Below, one piece after another: positions 34,678 to 42,896 of a stretch of DNA of 64,000 nt; position 1 is the stretch's first letter; the number at the start of each line of letters is the position of its first letter. Source of the DNA: Actimicrobium sp035984655 (lineage in GTDB: Bacteria > Pseudomonadota > Gammaproteobacteria > Burkholderiales > Burkholderiaceae_D); assembly GCF_035984655.1 (NCBI RefSeq), contig NZ_JAXCHT010000015.1, positions 32,502 through 96,501 on the forward strand, read 5' to 3'. Position numbers and translations under genes: made by a program. The notes under the pieces are model-generated. The model saw only the letters and a program-made list of their open reading frames with translations, was not told the origin of the DNA and searched no databases.

Positions 34678-35205
34678 ATGAAGATGGTCAAAAAAGCACA
34701 ACAGGGTTTCACGCTGATCGAATTGATGATTGTGGTTGCGATTATTGGTATTTTGGCTGCGATTGCATTGCCTGCTTACACGGACTATACGATCCGTTCG
34801 AAAGTCAGTGAGGGTATGGTTGTTGCTGAAGGATTTAAAACTCTGATCGCCGAGTCAACCACATTAGTTGAACTGGGCGCCAATGTCGGAGCCGCCAACG
34901 CTTCGGTTGCTGCTGCTAACCCGACTAAATACCTGTCATCGATTCAAGCAGTACCTGCTTCAGGCATAATCACTGCAATTTACAACCTCACGAACGTCGG
35001 TGCTGCTGGTACGTTGGTTATTTCTCCATACATTAAGGGCACGGCCGGTGTGCAAACCTTGGCAGCCGCTTTGCTAGCCGGTAATACCGGTGCGATCGAC
35101 TGGGCATGCCGTGGTCTCGGTGGTACTGCTGCGACGGCTGGCAACATGGCTGGCGCTACCGCAGGTTCACTGGCAGTTAAGTATTCGCCTGCAAACTGCC
35201 GCTAA
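34678..35205 (+). CDS. pilA: Type IV major pilin (PilA-like)
   Basis: A 175-residue prepilin. The leader MKMVKKAQQG is followed by the class III cleavage point and mature F-T-L-I-E-L-M-I-V-V with Glu at +5, then the long hydrophobic N-terminal helix. The C-terminal part is Ala/Gly/Thr-rich with two cysteines (WAC.. and the final ..NCR) that can form the D-region loop. GAGGAG precedes the ATG. Codons ending in A or T are far commoner than in flanking genes, a sign of exchange. Followed by a terminator and a TfpX/TfpZ accessory gene. Confidence 0.95.
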   Translation: MKMVKKAQQGFTLIELMIVVAIIGILAAIALPAYTDYTIRSKVSEGMVVAEGFKTLIAESTTLVELGANVGAANASVAAANPTKYLSSIQAVPASGIITAIYNLTNVGAAGTLVISPYIKGTAGVQTLAAALLAGNTGAIDWACRGLGGTAATAGNMAGATAGSLAVKYSPANCR

Positions 35206-35258
35206 ATTATGCTAAGCACGACTCTAAGGAGTAGTGTGGTTCTACCAGCACAAAATGG

Positions 35259-35294
35259 AGCCATGAATTCCTTGCCGAATTCATGGCTTTTTTT
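35259..35294 (+). terminator. Strong terminator after the pilin gene
   Basis: AGCCATGAATTC and GAATTCATGGCT form a perfect 12-base stem with a 6-base loop, followed by a run of seven T. It lies 54 bases after the pilin stop and separates the pilin from the accessory gene. Confidence 0.95.
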
Positions 35295-35401
35295 GTGATA
35301 ACTCGGTTTAATATCTTAAAGTTCCGTGACGAATCGACGCGACTGGGTCCGGGACCCTAAAGTTTCGGTGCGGCCGTTAACTGATTAAAAACATACTCTC
35401 C

Positions 35402-36163
35402 ATGCCATTAAGAATTAAAGCAGCTTTAACTCATTTGTTGGTGAGTTTTCTCATAGTTTCAACTGTCCTAATTTTGGTTATTTTAGTTTGGTATCCAGGG
35501 AATTACTTTGGTGCGGCTGGTGTTTCAAAAATACTTTTTGTTTTCGCGTTGGTTGACGTCTGCGCCGGACCGCTGATCACGCTAATTATTTACAATCCAT
35601 TTAAGCGTTCGCTGAAAATGGACCTAGGCTGTATCGCGTTATTGCAATTTGTTGCGCTGGTCTACGGCGTGAATGCAATTTATAGCGGCCGCCCTGTTTA
35701 TTTGGTTTTCAATGTCGACATGTTTACCATCGTTTCGGCTACAGATATTGCCGATTCCGAGCTTAAGAAATCCAAAATTAAATATTTGCCAAGAACTGGC
35801 CCGGTAGTGGTGGGAGCACGCCTTCCGCTCAATTCGAACGAAAGTAGAGATATTTTGTTCTCCGCTTTGAATGGTGGTGCCGACTTGCCACAGTTGCCAA
35901 GATACTATCTTCCTTATGAAAGCCTGGCGGTAGACGTTAAGAAGAAAATGCTTGAATTCGATGCGTTAAAAAAGCGAATTCCTGAAGCCAAGTCGAATGA
36001 CGCCAATTTAAAAATTAACGCGGCATTAAAGAACGCCAGACTGAAAATTGCTGACGTCGGCTTTATCCCTATTCGCGGCAAAATCCAGGACATGACGATG
36101 ATGGTGCGACGCTCCGACAGTGCGATCGTTGAAATGCTGGCAATCGATCCGTGGGGGAATTGA
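35402..36163 (+). CDS. TfpX/TfpZ-family type IV pilin accessory protein
   Basis: A 253-residue inner-membrane protein. It begins MPLRIKAALTHLLVSFLIVS, with about four helices in the first 110 residues, including the FALVDVCAGPLITLIIYNPFK stretch, then a hydrophilic domain with FNVDMFTIVSATDI and a C terminus containing PIRGKIQDMTMMV. TfpX/TfpZ proteins accompany particular pilin alleles and assist pilin stability or assembly. It is AT-rich compared with neighbours, like the pilin. A terminator separates it from the pilin, so it probably has its own promoter; none is obvious in the 107-base gap. Confidence 0.88.
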   Translation: MPLRIKAALTHLLVSFLIVSTVLILVILVWYPGNYFGAAGVSKILFVFALVDVCAGPLITLIIYNPFKRSLKMDLGCIALLQFVALVYGVNAIYSGRPVYLVFNVDMFTIVSATDIADSELKKSKIKYLPRTGPVVVGARLPLNSNESRDILFSALNGGADLPQLPRYYLPYESLAVDVKKKMLEFDALKKRIPEAKSNDANLKINAALKNARLKIADVGFIPIRGKIQDMTMMVRRSDSAIVEMLAIDPWGN

Positions 36164-36195
36164 CTGCCCTTAGCAATTATTGCGGGCGTTGAGAC

Positions 36196-36696
36196 TTAAG
36201 CCACCCAATCCCCCGACCGCCCCCCATGCTTCTCCAGCACCCGCACCGCATGAATCACCATCCCCCGATCCACCGCCTTGCACATGTCATACACTGTCAA
36301 CAACCCCACCTGCACCGCCATCAACGCTTCGATCTCCACCCCGGTCTTGCCAAACGTTTCCACCTGCGCGGTGCAGCTCACGCTGCTGGCTGACGCGTCG
36401 ACACTGAATTCCACCACCACCCGCGTCAACGCCAGCGGATGACACAGCGGTATCAGATCCGCCGTGCGCTTCGTCGCCATGATTGCGGCGATGCGGGCGA
36501 TGCCGAGTACGTCGCCTTTTTTTGCGGTGCCTGACTGGATCAATGCCAGCGTTTCCGGCTTCATGCTGATCGTGCCGCTGGCGATGGCGACGCGGTGGGT
36601 CTCGCTTTTGGCGCCGACGTCGACTATGTGGGCCTGGCCGGCGCTGTCGAAGTGGGTCAGGCCGTCGTGGGTCGCGCTGTTGTCGGGAGTGGTCAT
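36196..36696 (-). CDS. moaC: Cyclic pyranopterin monophosphate synthase
   Basis: Second step of molybdenum-cofactor synthesis. The 166-residue protein shows the family motifs HIVDVGAKSETHRVAIA, GDVLGIARIAAIMATKRT, DLIPLCHPL and EIEALMAVQVGLLTVYDMCKAVD with the catalytic Lys. The ATG at 36696 starts MTTPDNSATHDGLTHFD; the open frame reaches further upstream into the divergent gene's leader. Convergent with the TfpX gene, and alone: no other moa gene is nearby. Confidence 0.96.
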   Translation of the reverse strand: MTTPDNSATHDGLTHFDSAGQAHIVDVGAKSETHRVAIASGTISMKPETLALIQSGTAKKGDVLGIARIAAIMATKRTADLIPLCHPLALTRVVVEFSVDASASSVSCTAQVETFGKTGVEIEALMAVQVGLLTVYDMCKAVDRGMVIHAVRVLEKHGGRSGDWVA

Positions 36697-36800
36697 GGCG
36701 TGGCTGCGAAAAAAAAGTGGAATGCGGAAGGGCGGAATGCGCCGGTTTGGGCGGCGCGTTGAGCGGGTATCATAGCACCGTGAAATCCACTTCCAGCCAC

Positions 36801-38357
36801 ATGGCCCATCCCGCGTTTCTACCGTTTTCCGCAAGGTTGCGCGCCGCCGCGCTGGCCGCTGCCGTGGTGCTGGCGATCGCTGCGCCGCTGGTTGCGGGGG
36901 CGTCGAACCTCAACGACAACGTCAACCTGCCCAATCTCGGCGACACCGACCGCGAGTCGCTGTCGCCGCTGATGGAACGCAAGCTTGGCGAAGAAATCAT
37001 GCGTGACATTCGCCGCAATCGCGATTATCTGGACGATGCCCCGACGCTCGAATACATGAACGAGTTCGGCAACAGCCTGCTCGCCGCCCGGCCGGAGGCG
37101 CGCGGCGAAGCGGGCTATGACTATTTCTTCTTTGTCGTGCGCGACCCGCTGCTGAACGCCTTTGCCTTGCCGGGCGGTTTCATCGCGGTCCATTCGGCGC
37201 TGCTGCTGGCGGCGCAAACCGAGTCGGAACTGGCATCGGTGATGGCGCACGAGATTGGCCACGTGGCGCAACGCCATATTGCGCGCCAGATCGGGCAGCA
37301 AAAGCAGGACGTGCTGATCCCGCTGGCCGGTGCGATTCTGGCGGTGCTGGCGGCCAAGTCGAGTCCCGATGCGTCGGCTGCGCTGCTGGCAGGCTCCGAG
37401 GGGATTACGCTGCAACGCCAGCTCAACTTCAGTCGCGACGCCGAGCGCGAAGCCGACCGGGTCGGTTTGCAGATCATGCGCGACGCCGGATTCGAGACCG
37501 CTGGCATGGTGGCGTTCTTCGGTCGCCTGCAGGCGGCGTCGCGTGGCTATACCGACGTGATTCCGCCGTGGCTGAATTCGCATCCGCTGACCACCGAGCG
37601 CATCGCCGACATCCAGGCGCGCACCCGCGACATGCGTTACCGGCAGCATGCCGACAGCCTCGATTTCCAGTTAATCCGGGCCCGCATGCGCGTGCTGCAG
37701 GACGACTCCGAACAAGGCTTGCGCGATGCCAGCGAAGGCTATGCGGCGCAGCTGCTGCAAAAGAGCCGGGCGCAAACCATTGCCGGAAAATACGGCCAGG
37801 CGCTGGTGGCGTTCAAGCGCGGCGACCAGCCCAGGGCGCAGCAGTTGTTGCAGGAAGCGCGCACGGTAATGCGCGCCGGCGCGCCGCAGGATGGCGGCGA
37901 CAGCAGCGTGCTGGATTATCTGGCCATCGATATCCAGCTGGCGGCCAAAAAATACGCCGAGGCGGTCAAGACTGCCGATACGGCACGCCAGCGCTTTCCG
38001 TTCTCGCGCGGGCTGGCACGACGCTATGCCGATGCGCTGCTGGCGGCGGGTCGCAATGACGAGGCGATGGTGTATTTGCGTGATCAGATCCAGCTGTACC
38101 GGCAGGAGTCGGCATTGCAGGAGCAGCTGGCGCAAGTCTATTCAGCGCAGGGCAAGCTGGCCTTGCAGCATGTCGCGCTGGCCGAAGCGTATGCGATCGA
38201 TGGCGGTTTGCACGCTGCGATGGATCAGCTGCGCATCGCCCGCAAGGCGCCGGATGCATCGTTTTATGACCAGGCCCTGATCGATGCGCGCGAGCGTGAC
38301 CTGCAGCAGCGCTGGCGCGATTCCCTGCCGGACAACAAGAAAGACAAGCCGCTGTAA
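36801..38357 (+). CDS. bepA: Periplasmic M48-family metalloprotease with TPR region, BepA-like
   Basis: A 518-residue exported protease/chaperone that in E. coli (BepA/YfgC) watches over LptD and BAM assembly. A signal peptide (AALAAAVVLAIAAPLVAGA) is followed by the M48 domain with HEIGH at 150-154 and the third ligand region SRDAEREADRVG, then TPR-like helical repeats from about 300 on. ATG at 36801 is chosen; a GTG at 36780 in the same frame would add 7 residues. Divergent from moaC. Confidence 0.92.
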   Translation: MAHPAFLPFSARLRAAALAAAVVLAIAAPLVAGASNLNDNVNLPNLGDTDRESLSPLMERKLGEEIMRDIRRNRDYLDDAPTLEYMNEFGNSLLAARPEARGEAGYDYFFFVVRDPLLNAFALPGGFIAVHSALLLAAQTESELASVMAHEIGHVAQRHIARQIGQQKQDVLIPLAGAILAVLAAKSSPDASAALLAGSEGITLQRQLNFSRDAEREADRVGLQIMRDAGFETAGMVAFFGRLQAASRGYTDVIPPWLNSHPLTTERIADIQARTRDMRYRQHADSLDFQLIRARMRVLQDDSEQGLRDASEGYAAQLLQKSRAQTIAGKYGQALVAFKRGDQPRAQQLLQEARTVMRAGAPQDGGDSSVLDYLAIDIQLAAKKYAEAVKTADTARQRFPFSRGLARRYADALLAAGRNDEAMVYLRDQIQLYRQESALQEQLAQVYSAQGKLALQHVALAEAYAIDGGLHAAMDQLRIARKAPDASFYDQALIDARERDLQQRWRDSLPDNKKDKPL

Positions 38358-38459
38358 GAACGCCTGACAAGGCGTGTCTGGCAAGGCGCCGCGCCGCAGA
38401 CAGGCCACCTGTACGCCAAGGCGCGGCAACGCAGCAAGGCGCGTTTGTCAGCCGTTCTG
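38357..38459. repeat. Imperfect inverted repeat spanning the convergent bepA/HDOD ends
   Basis: AGAACGCCTGACAAGGCG just after bepA is mirrored by CGCGTTTGTCAGCCGTTCT at the end of the HDOD gene. Inside the left arm ACGCCT-GACA-AGGCGT makes a local hairpin, and AAGGCG recurs four times across the 100 bases. It may act as a two-way terminator or protect mRNA 3' ends. Confidence 0.4.
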
Positions 38460-39290
38460 CGCACCGCGTTGCCGGTCAATGCTTTGCTGTGTGCGCTGAC
38501 ACAATCCCGCATACACGTCGTCGTCCAGGTTGAGCGCGGTCCAGGCCGTTTGCGAGACCGCCGACGAGGCTTGCTGACCTTCTTCGGTGGAGGCCAGCTG
38601 GTGCACGATGGCATTGGCGATGTGGACCAGCGCAGCCAGAAAGCCGGCGCCCGGGCGATCCGGCGCATGATGTCCTTCGATCGCAAGTCGCATCACGTCG
38701 GAAAATTGCCAGTTGGTTGCCAGCAGCGCGCCGGCAGCGGCGTGATCGATCCCGAAGATGGCGACTTCCGCTTCCAGCATGGTGCAATCGTGTTGCTGCC
38801 GGTACGCCAGCGCCGCCGCATAGTCCTGCGGAAAGCAGGTCACCAGCACCAATCGGCCAATATCATGCAGCAGCGCCGCGGTGACGGCGATATCCGCCTG
38901 CATCCCGATGTGCCGCGCCAGGATCCCGGCCGCGGTCGCCGCCGCGGTCGAGTGCTCCCAGAATTGCTTGTGATCGAAACCGGGGCAGGTGCGTTCCGGA
39001 AAGCAGCCGGTCAGCGCCGCCATGATGATCATGGTTCGCACGTGCTGGAATCCCAGCAGCGTGATGGCTTGCTGAATCGTCGTGACTTTGACGCGGGTGA
39101 CAAAAAACGCCGAATTGGCCAGGCGCAGGGTCTTGGCGGTCAGGGCCAGATCCTGCGATACCTTTTCGGCCAGCACGCTGATGTCGGCATCGTCCTGGTC
39201 GACCAGATTGAGCAGGCTCATCACCACGGCGGGCAAGGAGGGCAGGTCATGGATATTGTCGATGACGGTAGATAATTCAAGCACGGCCAT
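38448..39290 (-). CDS. HDOD-domain protein
   Basis: A 280-residue cytoplasmic protein made almost entirely of an HDOD domain: IDNIHDLPSLPAVVMSLLNLV at the start, the helix LANSAFF near residue 58, QAITLLGFQHVRTMI near 74 and LLHDIGRLVLV near 138. HDOD proteins resemble HD phosphohydrolases but usually act as signalling adaptors; here the HD pair of LLHDIG is kept. No GGDEF or other output domain is attached. The gene starts a few bases before a run of minus-strand genes. Confidence 0.9.
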   Translation of the reverse strand: MAVLELSTVIDNIHDLPSLPAVVMSLLNLVDQDDADISVLAEKVSQDLALTAKTLRLANSAFFVTRVKVTTIQQAITLLGFQHVRTMIIMAALTGCFPERTCPGFDHKQFWEHSTAAATAAGILARHIGMQADIAVTAALLHDIGRLVLVTCFPQDYAAALAYRQQHDCTMLEAEVAIFGIDHAAAGALLATNWQFSDVMRLAIEGHHAPDRPGAGFLAALVHIANAIVHQLASTEEGQQASSAVSQTAWTALNLDDDVYAGLCQRTQQSIDRQRGAQNG

Positions 39291-39338
39291 CTGTGGTCTC
39301 CTGCTGTGGTGGGTGTGATGGCGCGGATCGCGGCCCGC

Positions 39339-39944
39339 TCAGACAGGCGGATCGGGCTGCGGTCGCGCTACAAAGCCGAAGTGGTTCGCCAGTTTATCGT
39401 ATGCCAGCCGGCCCAGGAGGTGCTGTTGTGCACAATATGCCAACATTAACGGGGGTGCTGCACCGGGCTGTTCGAGCCAGTCGAGCAACGCGTCGTCGCT
39501 GGCCGGCTTGCCGTCGATCTGCAGCAACGGCAAACAGCGCGCGGTGTCGCGGTCATCGAGCAGCGCAACGCAGGCGCCGGCTCGCAGCACCAGTTGACCG
39601 CGCTCGGTCAGCCAGCCAGCGTCGAGCCGATCCAGCCGCTGGCCGGTGTGCAGGACGAAGCCCTGTTCCGCATCGAAATGGGCGATATACGGTGTCGCTT
39701 CGAGATTCACATACACCCGTTGCGGACCGTTCTGAAAGTACCAGCGTCCGGCGGCATCGCTTTGATAATTGCGGTTGATGAAGGCCAGCAGGGCGACGTG
39801 GGCGATGCGGTCGCCAGGCTGGTCGAGCCGTTGCGCGGCTTCGTCGCGCATGCGCCAGTAGCCGCGCGCATCGAGTCCGAGCCAGCCGAAGCAGTGCGGC
39901 ACGTTGGGCCATTTGGCCATGGCTTGCTTGACGGCGTCATCCAT
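39339..39944 (-). CDS. Conserved hypothetical protein, downstream of the YheT-like hydrolase
   Basis: A 201-residue cytoplasmic protein. It starts MDDAVKQAMAKWPNVPHCFGWLGLDARGYW and shows a central GDRIAHVALLAFINRNYQSD and RWYFQNGPQRVYVNLEATPYI. I recognise the type as a conserved unnamed proteobacterial family but cannot give a function. The start overlaps the hydrolase gene by 8 bases, so the two are coupled and may work on the same process. Confidence 0.75.
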   Translation of the reverse strand: MDDAVKQAMAKWPNVPHCFGWLGLDARGYWRMRDEAAQRLDQPGDRIAHVALLAFINRNYQSDAAGRWYFQNGPQRVYVNLEATPYIAHFDAEQGFVLHTGQRLDRLDAGWLTERGQLVLRAGACVALLDDRDTARCLPLLQIDGKPASDDALLDWLEQPGAAPPLMLAYCAQQHLLGRLAYDKLANHFGFVARPQPDPPV

Positions 39945-40902
39945 GGCGCGGGCTGCCTTGTTGCAGGAACTTGACGAGGCGGCGCGGCAGCCAGTCGATC
40001 CGGCCGGGCAACGACCCCACGGCAAAGCCGACATGGCCGCCGGTGACGGGATATTCCAGCGTGACCTGCGAGGCGGCGGTCTGCGGCAGATGGCGCGCCG
40101 GCAGGAACGGATCGTTCTGCGCATTGAGCACCAGCGTCGGCACCGTGATGTCATCGAGTACGTGCCTGGCACTGGCGCGATCCCAGTAATCCTCCGTGTT
40201 GCGATAGCCGTGCAGCGGCGCCGTGACCACGTTGTCGAACGCATACAGGTCCCGCGCCGCGAGCATTTTGTCGCGGTCGAACAGGCCCGGGAACTGGTCG
40301 AGTTTCTGCAGGCATTTCGGCTTGAGCGTTTGCAGGAATGCACGAGTGTAGATACGGTTGACGCCCGACGACAGCGCTGCGCCGCCACCGGCCAGATCGA
40401 GCGGTGCGGAAATCGCGCAGGCCGCATCGATGAAGTCGGCGCCGTGCTGCGATTCGCCCAGCCAGCACAGCAACGCGTTGCCGCCCAGCGAAACCCCGGT
40501 GGCATAAAACGCGCTGGCGGCGCGCGCCACGCTGCCGGCCCGTAATTTGCGGATGACCCACTCGACTTCCTGCGCATCGCCGGAATGATAGAAGCGTGGC
40601 GCCAGGTTCATTTCGCCGGAACAGCCGCGAAAATGCGGCACCGCGCCAGACCAGCCGAGCGCCTGCGCGTGAGCCATCAGCGAGCGGCAATAGTGGCTGT
40701 CCGACGATCCCTCGAGGCCATGAAACATCACCACGAAGGGCATTCCGGGCTTGCCGTCGACGAAATCGACATCGACGAAATCGCCGTCCGGCGCGGTCCA
40801 GCGTTCACGCCGGTACTGCACCACCGGCTTGTTGATGCAGGTAGCCGGATAAATGGTTTGCAGATGTCCGCCGGGAAGCCAGCGCGGTGCCTGATAGTCC
40901 AT
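39937..40902 (-). CDS. YheT-family alpha/beta hydrolase
   Basis: A 321-residue alpha/beta hydrolase. It opens DYQAPRWLPGGHLQTIYPA, the YheT hallmark, then FVVMFHGLEGSSDSHY (oxyanion region), the nucleophile elbow GVSLGGNALL and a late PVTGGHVGF with the catalytic His. Members are poorly defined carboxylesterases/lipases. No signal peptide. ATG at 40902 fits the family; an upstream in-frame start to 41049 is unlikely. It overlaps the following hypothetical gene. Confidence 0.92.
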   Translation of the reverse strand: MDYQAPRWLPGGHLQTIYPATCINKPVVQYRRERWTAPDGDFVDVDFVDGKPGMPFVVMFHGLEGSSDSHYCRSLMAHAQALGWSGAVPHFRGCSGEMNLAPRFYHSGDAQEVEWVIRKLRAGSVARAASAFYATGVSLGGNALLCWLGESQHGADFIDAACAISAPLDLAGGGAALSSGVNRIYTRAFLQTLKPKCLQKLDQFPGLFDRDKMLAARDLYAFDNVVTAPLHGYRNTEDYWDRASARHVLDDITVPTLVLNAQNDPFLPARHLPQTAASQVTLEYPVTGGHVGFAVGSLPGRIDWLPRRLVKFLQQGSPRHG

Positions 40903-40975
40903 TGTTTGCTCCTGTCTGATCGGATCGACGCCGCACGAATTGCCGGCAGCGCAACCGCATGCCCGGCAAGCCGGA

Positions 40976-41404
40976 TCAATGCAACGTGGTCGACGCCTTG
41001 ACTTCGGCGGCTGCCTTGCCCGGCGCCACGGACGCATGGTGCACGGCAATGCGCCAGCCCAGTGGCGTCTTCACGTACACATTGGTGGCAAGAACGTGAC
41101 GATCCTGCCGGTCATCGGCGCCACGCATCTGTTCTAACACACTGTGCGTGGCCGCCATCATGTTCTGCATCACATGCAGTTGCAGTGGATGAATATGCAC
41201 ACCGCCCTGTTCGAAAATGGCTTGCCACGAGGCGCGAATGGCGGCGTGGCCAATCAACCGCGGCGCCCCCGGATGGATGCAGACGATTTCTTCATCGTCG
41301 GCCCACAGCGCCATGAGCGCGTCGAGGTCGGCGCGACCGAGTGCGTCATAGAAGGCGACTTCGGTGTCGTCGGGCGTGTCGGCGAGATGCTTTTTGCGGG
41401 ACAT
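40976..41404 (-). CDS. SnoaL/NTF2-like protein
   Basis: A 142-residue protein with the NTF2-like cone fold: FYDALGRADLDALMALWADDEEIVCIHPG near residue 18, LIGHAAIRASWQAIF, then beta strands ending in TPLGWRIAVHHAS. Close relatives are annotated as SnoaL-like or DUF4440 proteins of unknown ligand. ATG at 41404 is chosen over an upstream in-frame codon. Third in a minus-strand row of small genes. Confidence 0.85.
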   Translation of the reverse strand: MSRKKHLADTPDDTEVAFYDALGRADLDALMALWADDEEIVCIHPGAPRLIGHAAIRASWQAIFEQGGVHIHPLQLHVMQNMMAATHSVLEQMRGADDRQDRHVLATNVYVKTPLGWRIAVHHASVAPGKAAAEVKASTTLH

Positions 41405-41439
41405 GATGGCCTTGGCGCGGTCGTTTGCAGTGCTGGTTG

Positions 41440-41640
41440 TCAGTGCGAGCGGGCCGACTCGCCGGCCTTCATTGCATATTCGGTGCCGCAATACGGACAT
41501 TTGGCGTGGCCAGTCTTGCTCATGTCCAGAAAGACGCGGGGATGCGAGGACCAGACCGGCATCGCGTCATTGGGGCAATGGGCTGGCAAATCATGTGCGC
41601 CAAGTTCGACAATGGCGGTGGGTGCGGTGTGAGCGGTCAT
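41440..41640 (-). CDS. Small zinc-finger protein (NDUFS6/zf-CHCC-like)
   Basis: A 66-residue protein. HCPN, then SSHPRVFLDM and AKCPYCGTEYAM give a C-H-C-C zinc-binding pattern like the NDUFS6 family found next to respiratory or aminotransferase genes in proteobacteria. The ATG at 41640 matches the short family start MTAHTAPTAIVELG. Divergent from azlC. Confidence 0.88.
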   Translation of the reverse strand: MTAHTAPTAIVELGAHDLPAHCPNDAMPVWSSHPRVFLDMSKTGHAKCPYCGTEYAMKAGESARSH

Positions 41641-41744
41641 GGAAATTTCCAAAGTTGGCAGGCAAATGAATGCAGAGTTTAGCGGATTCGGGCTGCACAA
41701 AAGAATCATCGGTAAAATACGCCTTTAATTCCTCCTGAAATCCG

Positions 41745-42500
41745 ATGAATCCCGCCGAAGTCAGTCCCGACCGCTACGCCTCCCAGCTTGTTGAAAAACG
41801 CGCCTTCTCCGAGGGCTTCAAGTTTACGGCTGCGACCATGCCCGGTATTGCGGCATGGGGCATGGTGGCGGGCATGGCGATGGTCAAATCCGGCCTGACG
41901 CTGTGGCAGGCGCTCGGCATGACGATGCTGGTGTTCGCCGGCTCGGCCCAATTGGCGGCGCTGCCGCTGATCGCCGCCGGCGCGCCGGAGTGGGTGGTGT
42001 TCGTCACGGCGCTGGTGGTGAATCTGCGCTTCGTCATCTTCTCTGCCGTGATCGGACCGCATTTCGCGCATCTGCCGTGGTTCAAGCGACTCTGGTATGG
42101 CTACTTCACGGCCGATATCATGATGGGATTTTTCCCCTACCGTTTTCCGGCCGAGACGCTGCATCACCCGGCTGGCAAAGTGGGGTTCTATACCGGCATC
42201 TGCTATCCGAACTGGTTTGCCTGGCAGGGCGGCTCGGTCATCGGGATACTGCTGGCAGGGCAGATACCCGAAAGCTGGGGCATCGGCTTCGCCGGCACCA
42301 TGGCGCTGCTGGCGATCATGATCACGCTGACGATGAACCTGGCGGCGCTGGCCGGTGTCGTGGTGGCCGCCGTGGTGGCGATTGCCGCCGCAAACTTTCC
42401 GTACCGGCTTGGTCTGCTGGTGGCGGTGCTGGCCGGGATGGCGGCGGCCATGCTGGTAGACCTGCTGATCGATCAACCCGCCAAGGAAAAAGCCCCATGA
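41745..42500 (+). CDS. azlC: AzlC-family branched-chain amino acid exporter subunit
   Basis: A 251-residue inner-membrane protein with about seven helices. It contains the AzlC motif GFKFTAATMPGIAAWGMVAGMAMVKSG near the N terminus and ALVVNLRFVIFSAVIGPH near residue 88. Together with AzlD it exports branched-chain amino acids or analogues (YgaZH-type). The -10-like TAAAAT at 41713 lies 32 bases before the ATG. The stop overlaps the azlD start (ATGA). Confidence 0.93.
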   Translation: MNPAEVSPDRYASQLVEKRAFSEGFKFTAATMPGIAAWGMVAGMAMVKSGLTLWQALGMTMLVFAGSAQLAALPLIAAGAPEWVVFVTALVVNLRFVIFSAVIGPHFAHLPWFKRLWYGYFTADIMMGFFPYRFPAETLHHPAGKVGFYTGICYPNWFAWQGGSVIGILLAGQIPESWGIGFAGTMALLAIMITLTMNLAALAGVVVAAVVAIAAANFPYRLGLLVAVLAGMAAAMLVDLLIDQPAKEKAP

Positions 42501-42820
42501 GCACCATCGAAATCTGGATCACGATTGCACTGCTGACGCTGGCGACGCTGATTTCGCGCAGCACCTTCTTCGTCCTTGGCCACGCCGTCAAGTTGCCGGA
42601 GCGAGTGCAACATGCGCTGCGCTACGCCCCCGCCGCGGCGATGGCAGCCATCATTGCACCGGACCTGATGCTGGCAGGCGGAACGCTCAATCTCAGTCCG
42701 GCCAATCCGCGCCTGCTTGCGGCGGTGGTGGCAACCGTGTTTTTTATTGGCACCAAGCATCTATTGGGGACGATCATCGTCGGCATGGCGGCTTACACGC
42801 TGCTGCGCCTCTACCTGTAG
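42497..42820 (+). CDS. azlD: AzlD-family exporter small subunit
   Basis: A 107-residue protein with about four helices, starting MSTIEIWITIALLTLATLISRSTFF and containing the typical ALRYAPAAAMAAIIAPDLM stretch. It partners AzlC; the start overlaps the azlC stop. Confidence 0.93.
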   Translation: MSTIEIWITIALLTLATLISRSTFFVLGHAVKLPERVQHALRYAPAAAMAAIIAPDLMLAGGTLNLSPANPRLLAAVVATVFFIGTKHLLGTIIVGMAAYTLLRLYL

Positions 42821-42896
42821 AACGCCAAAACGGGTTTTTCGACATGGCGCTGGGGTAAAATAGCGCCTCCCCAATCACTGACGACGACACTTGCCC

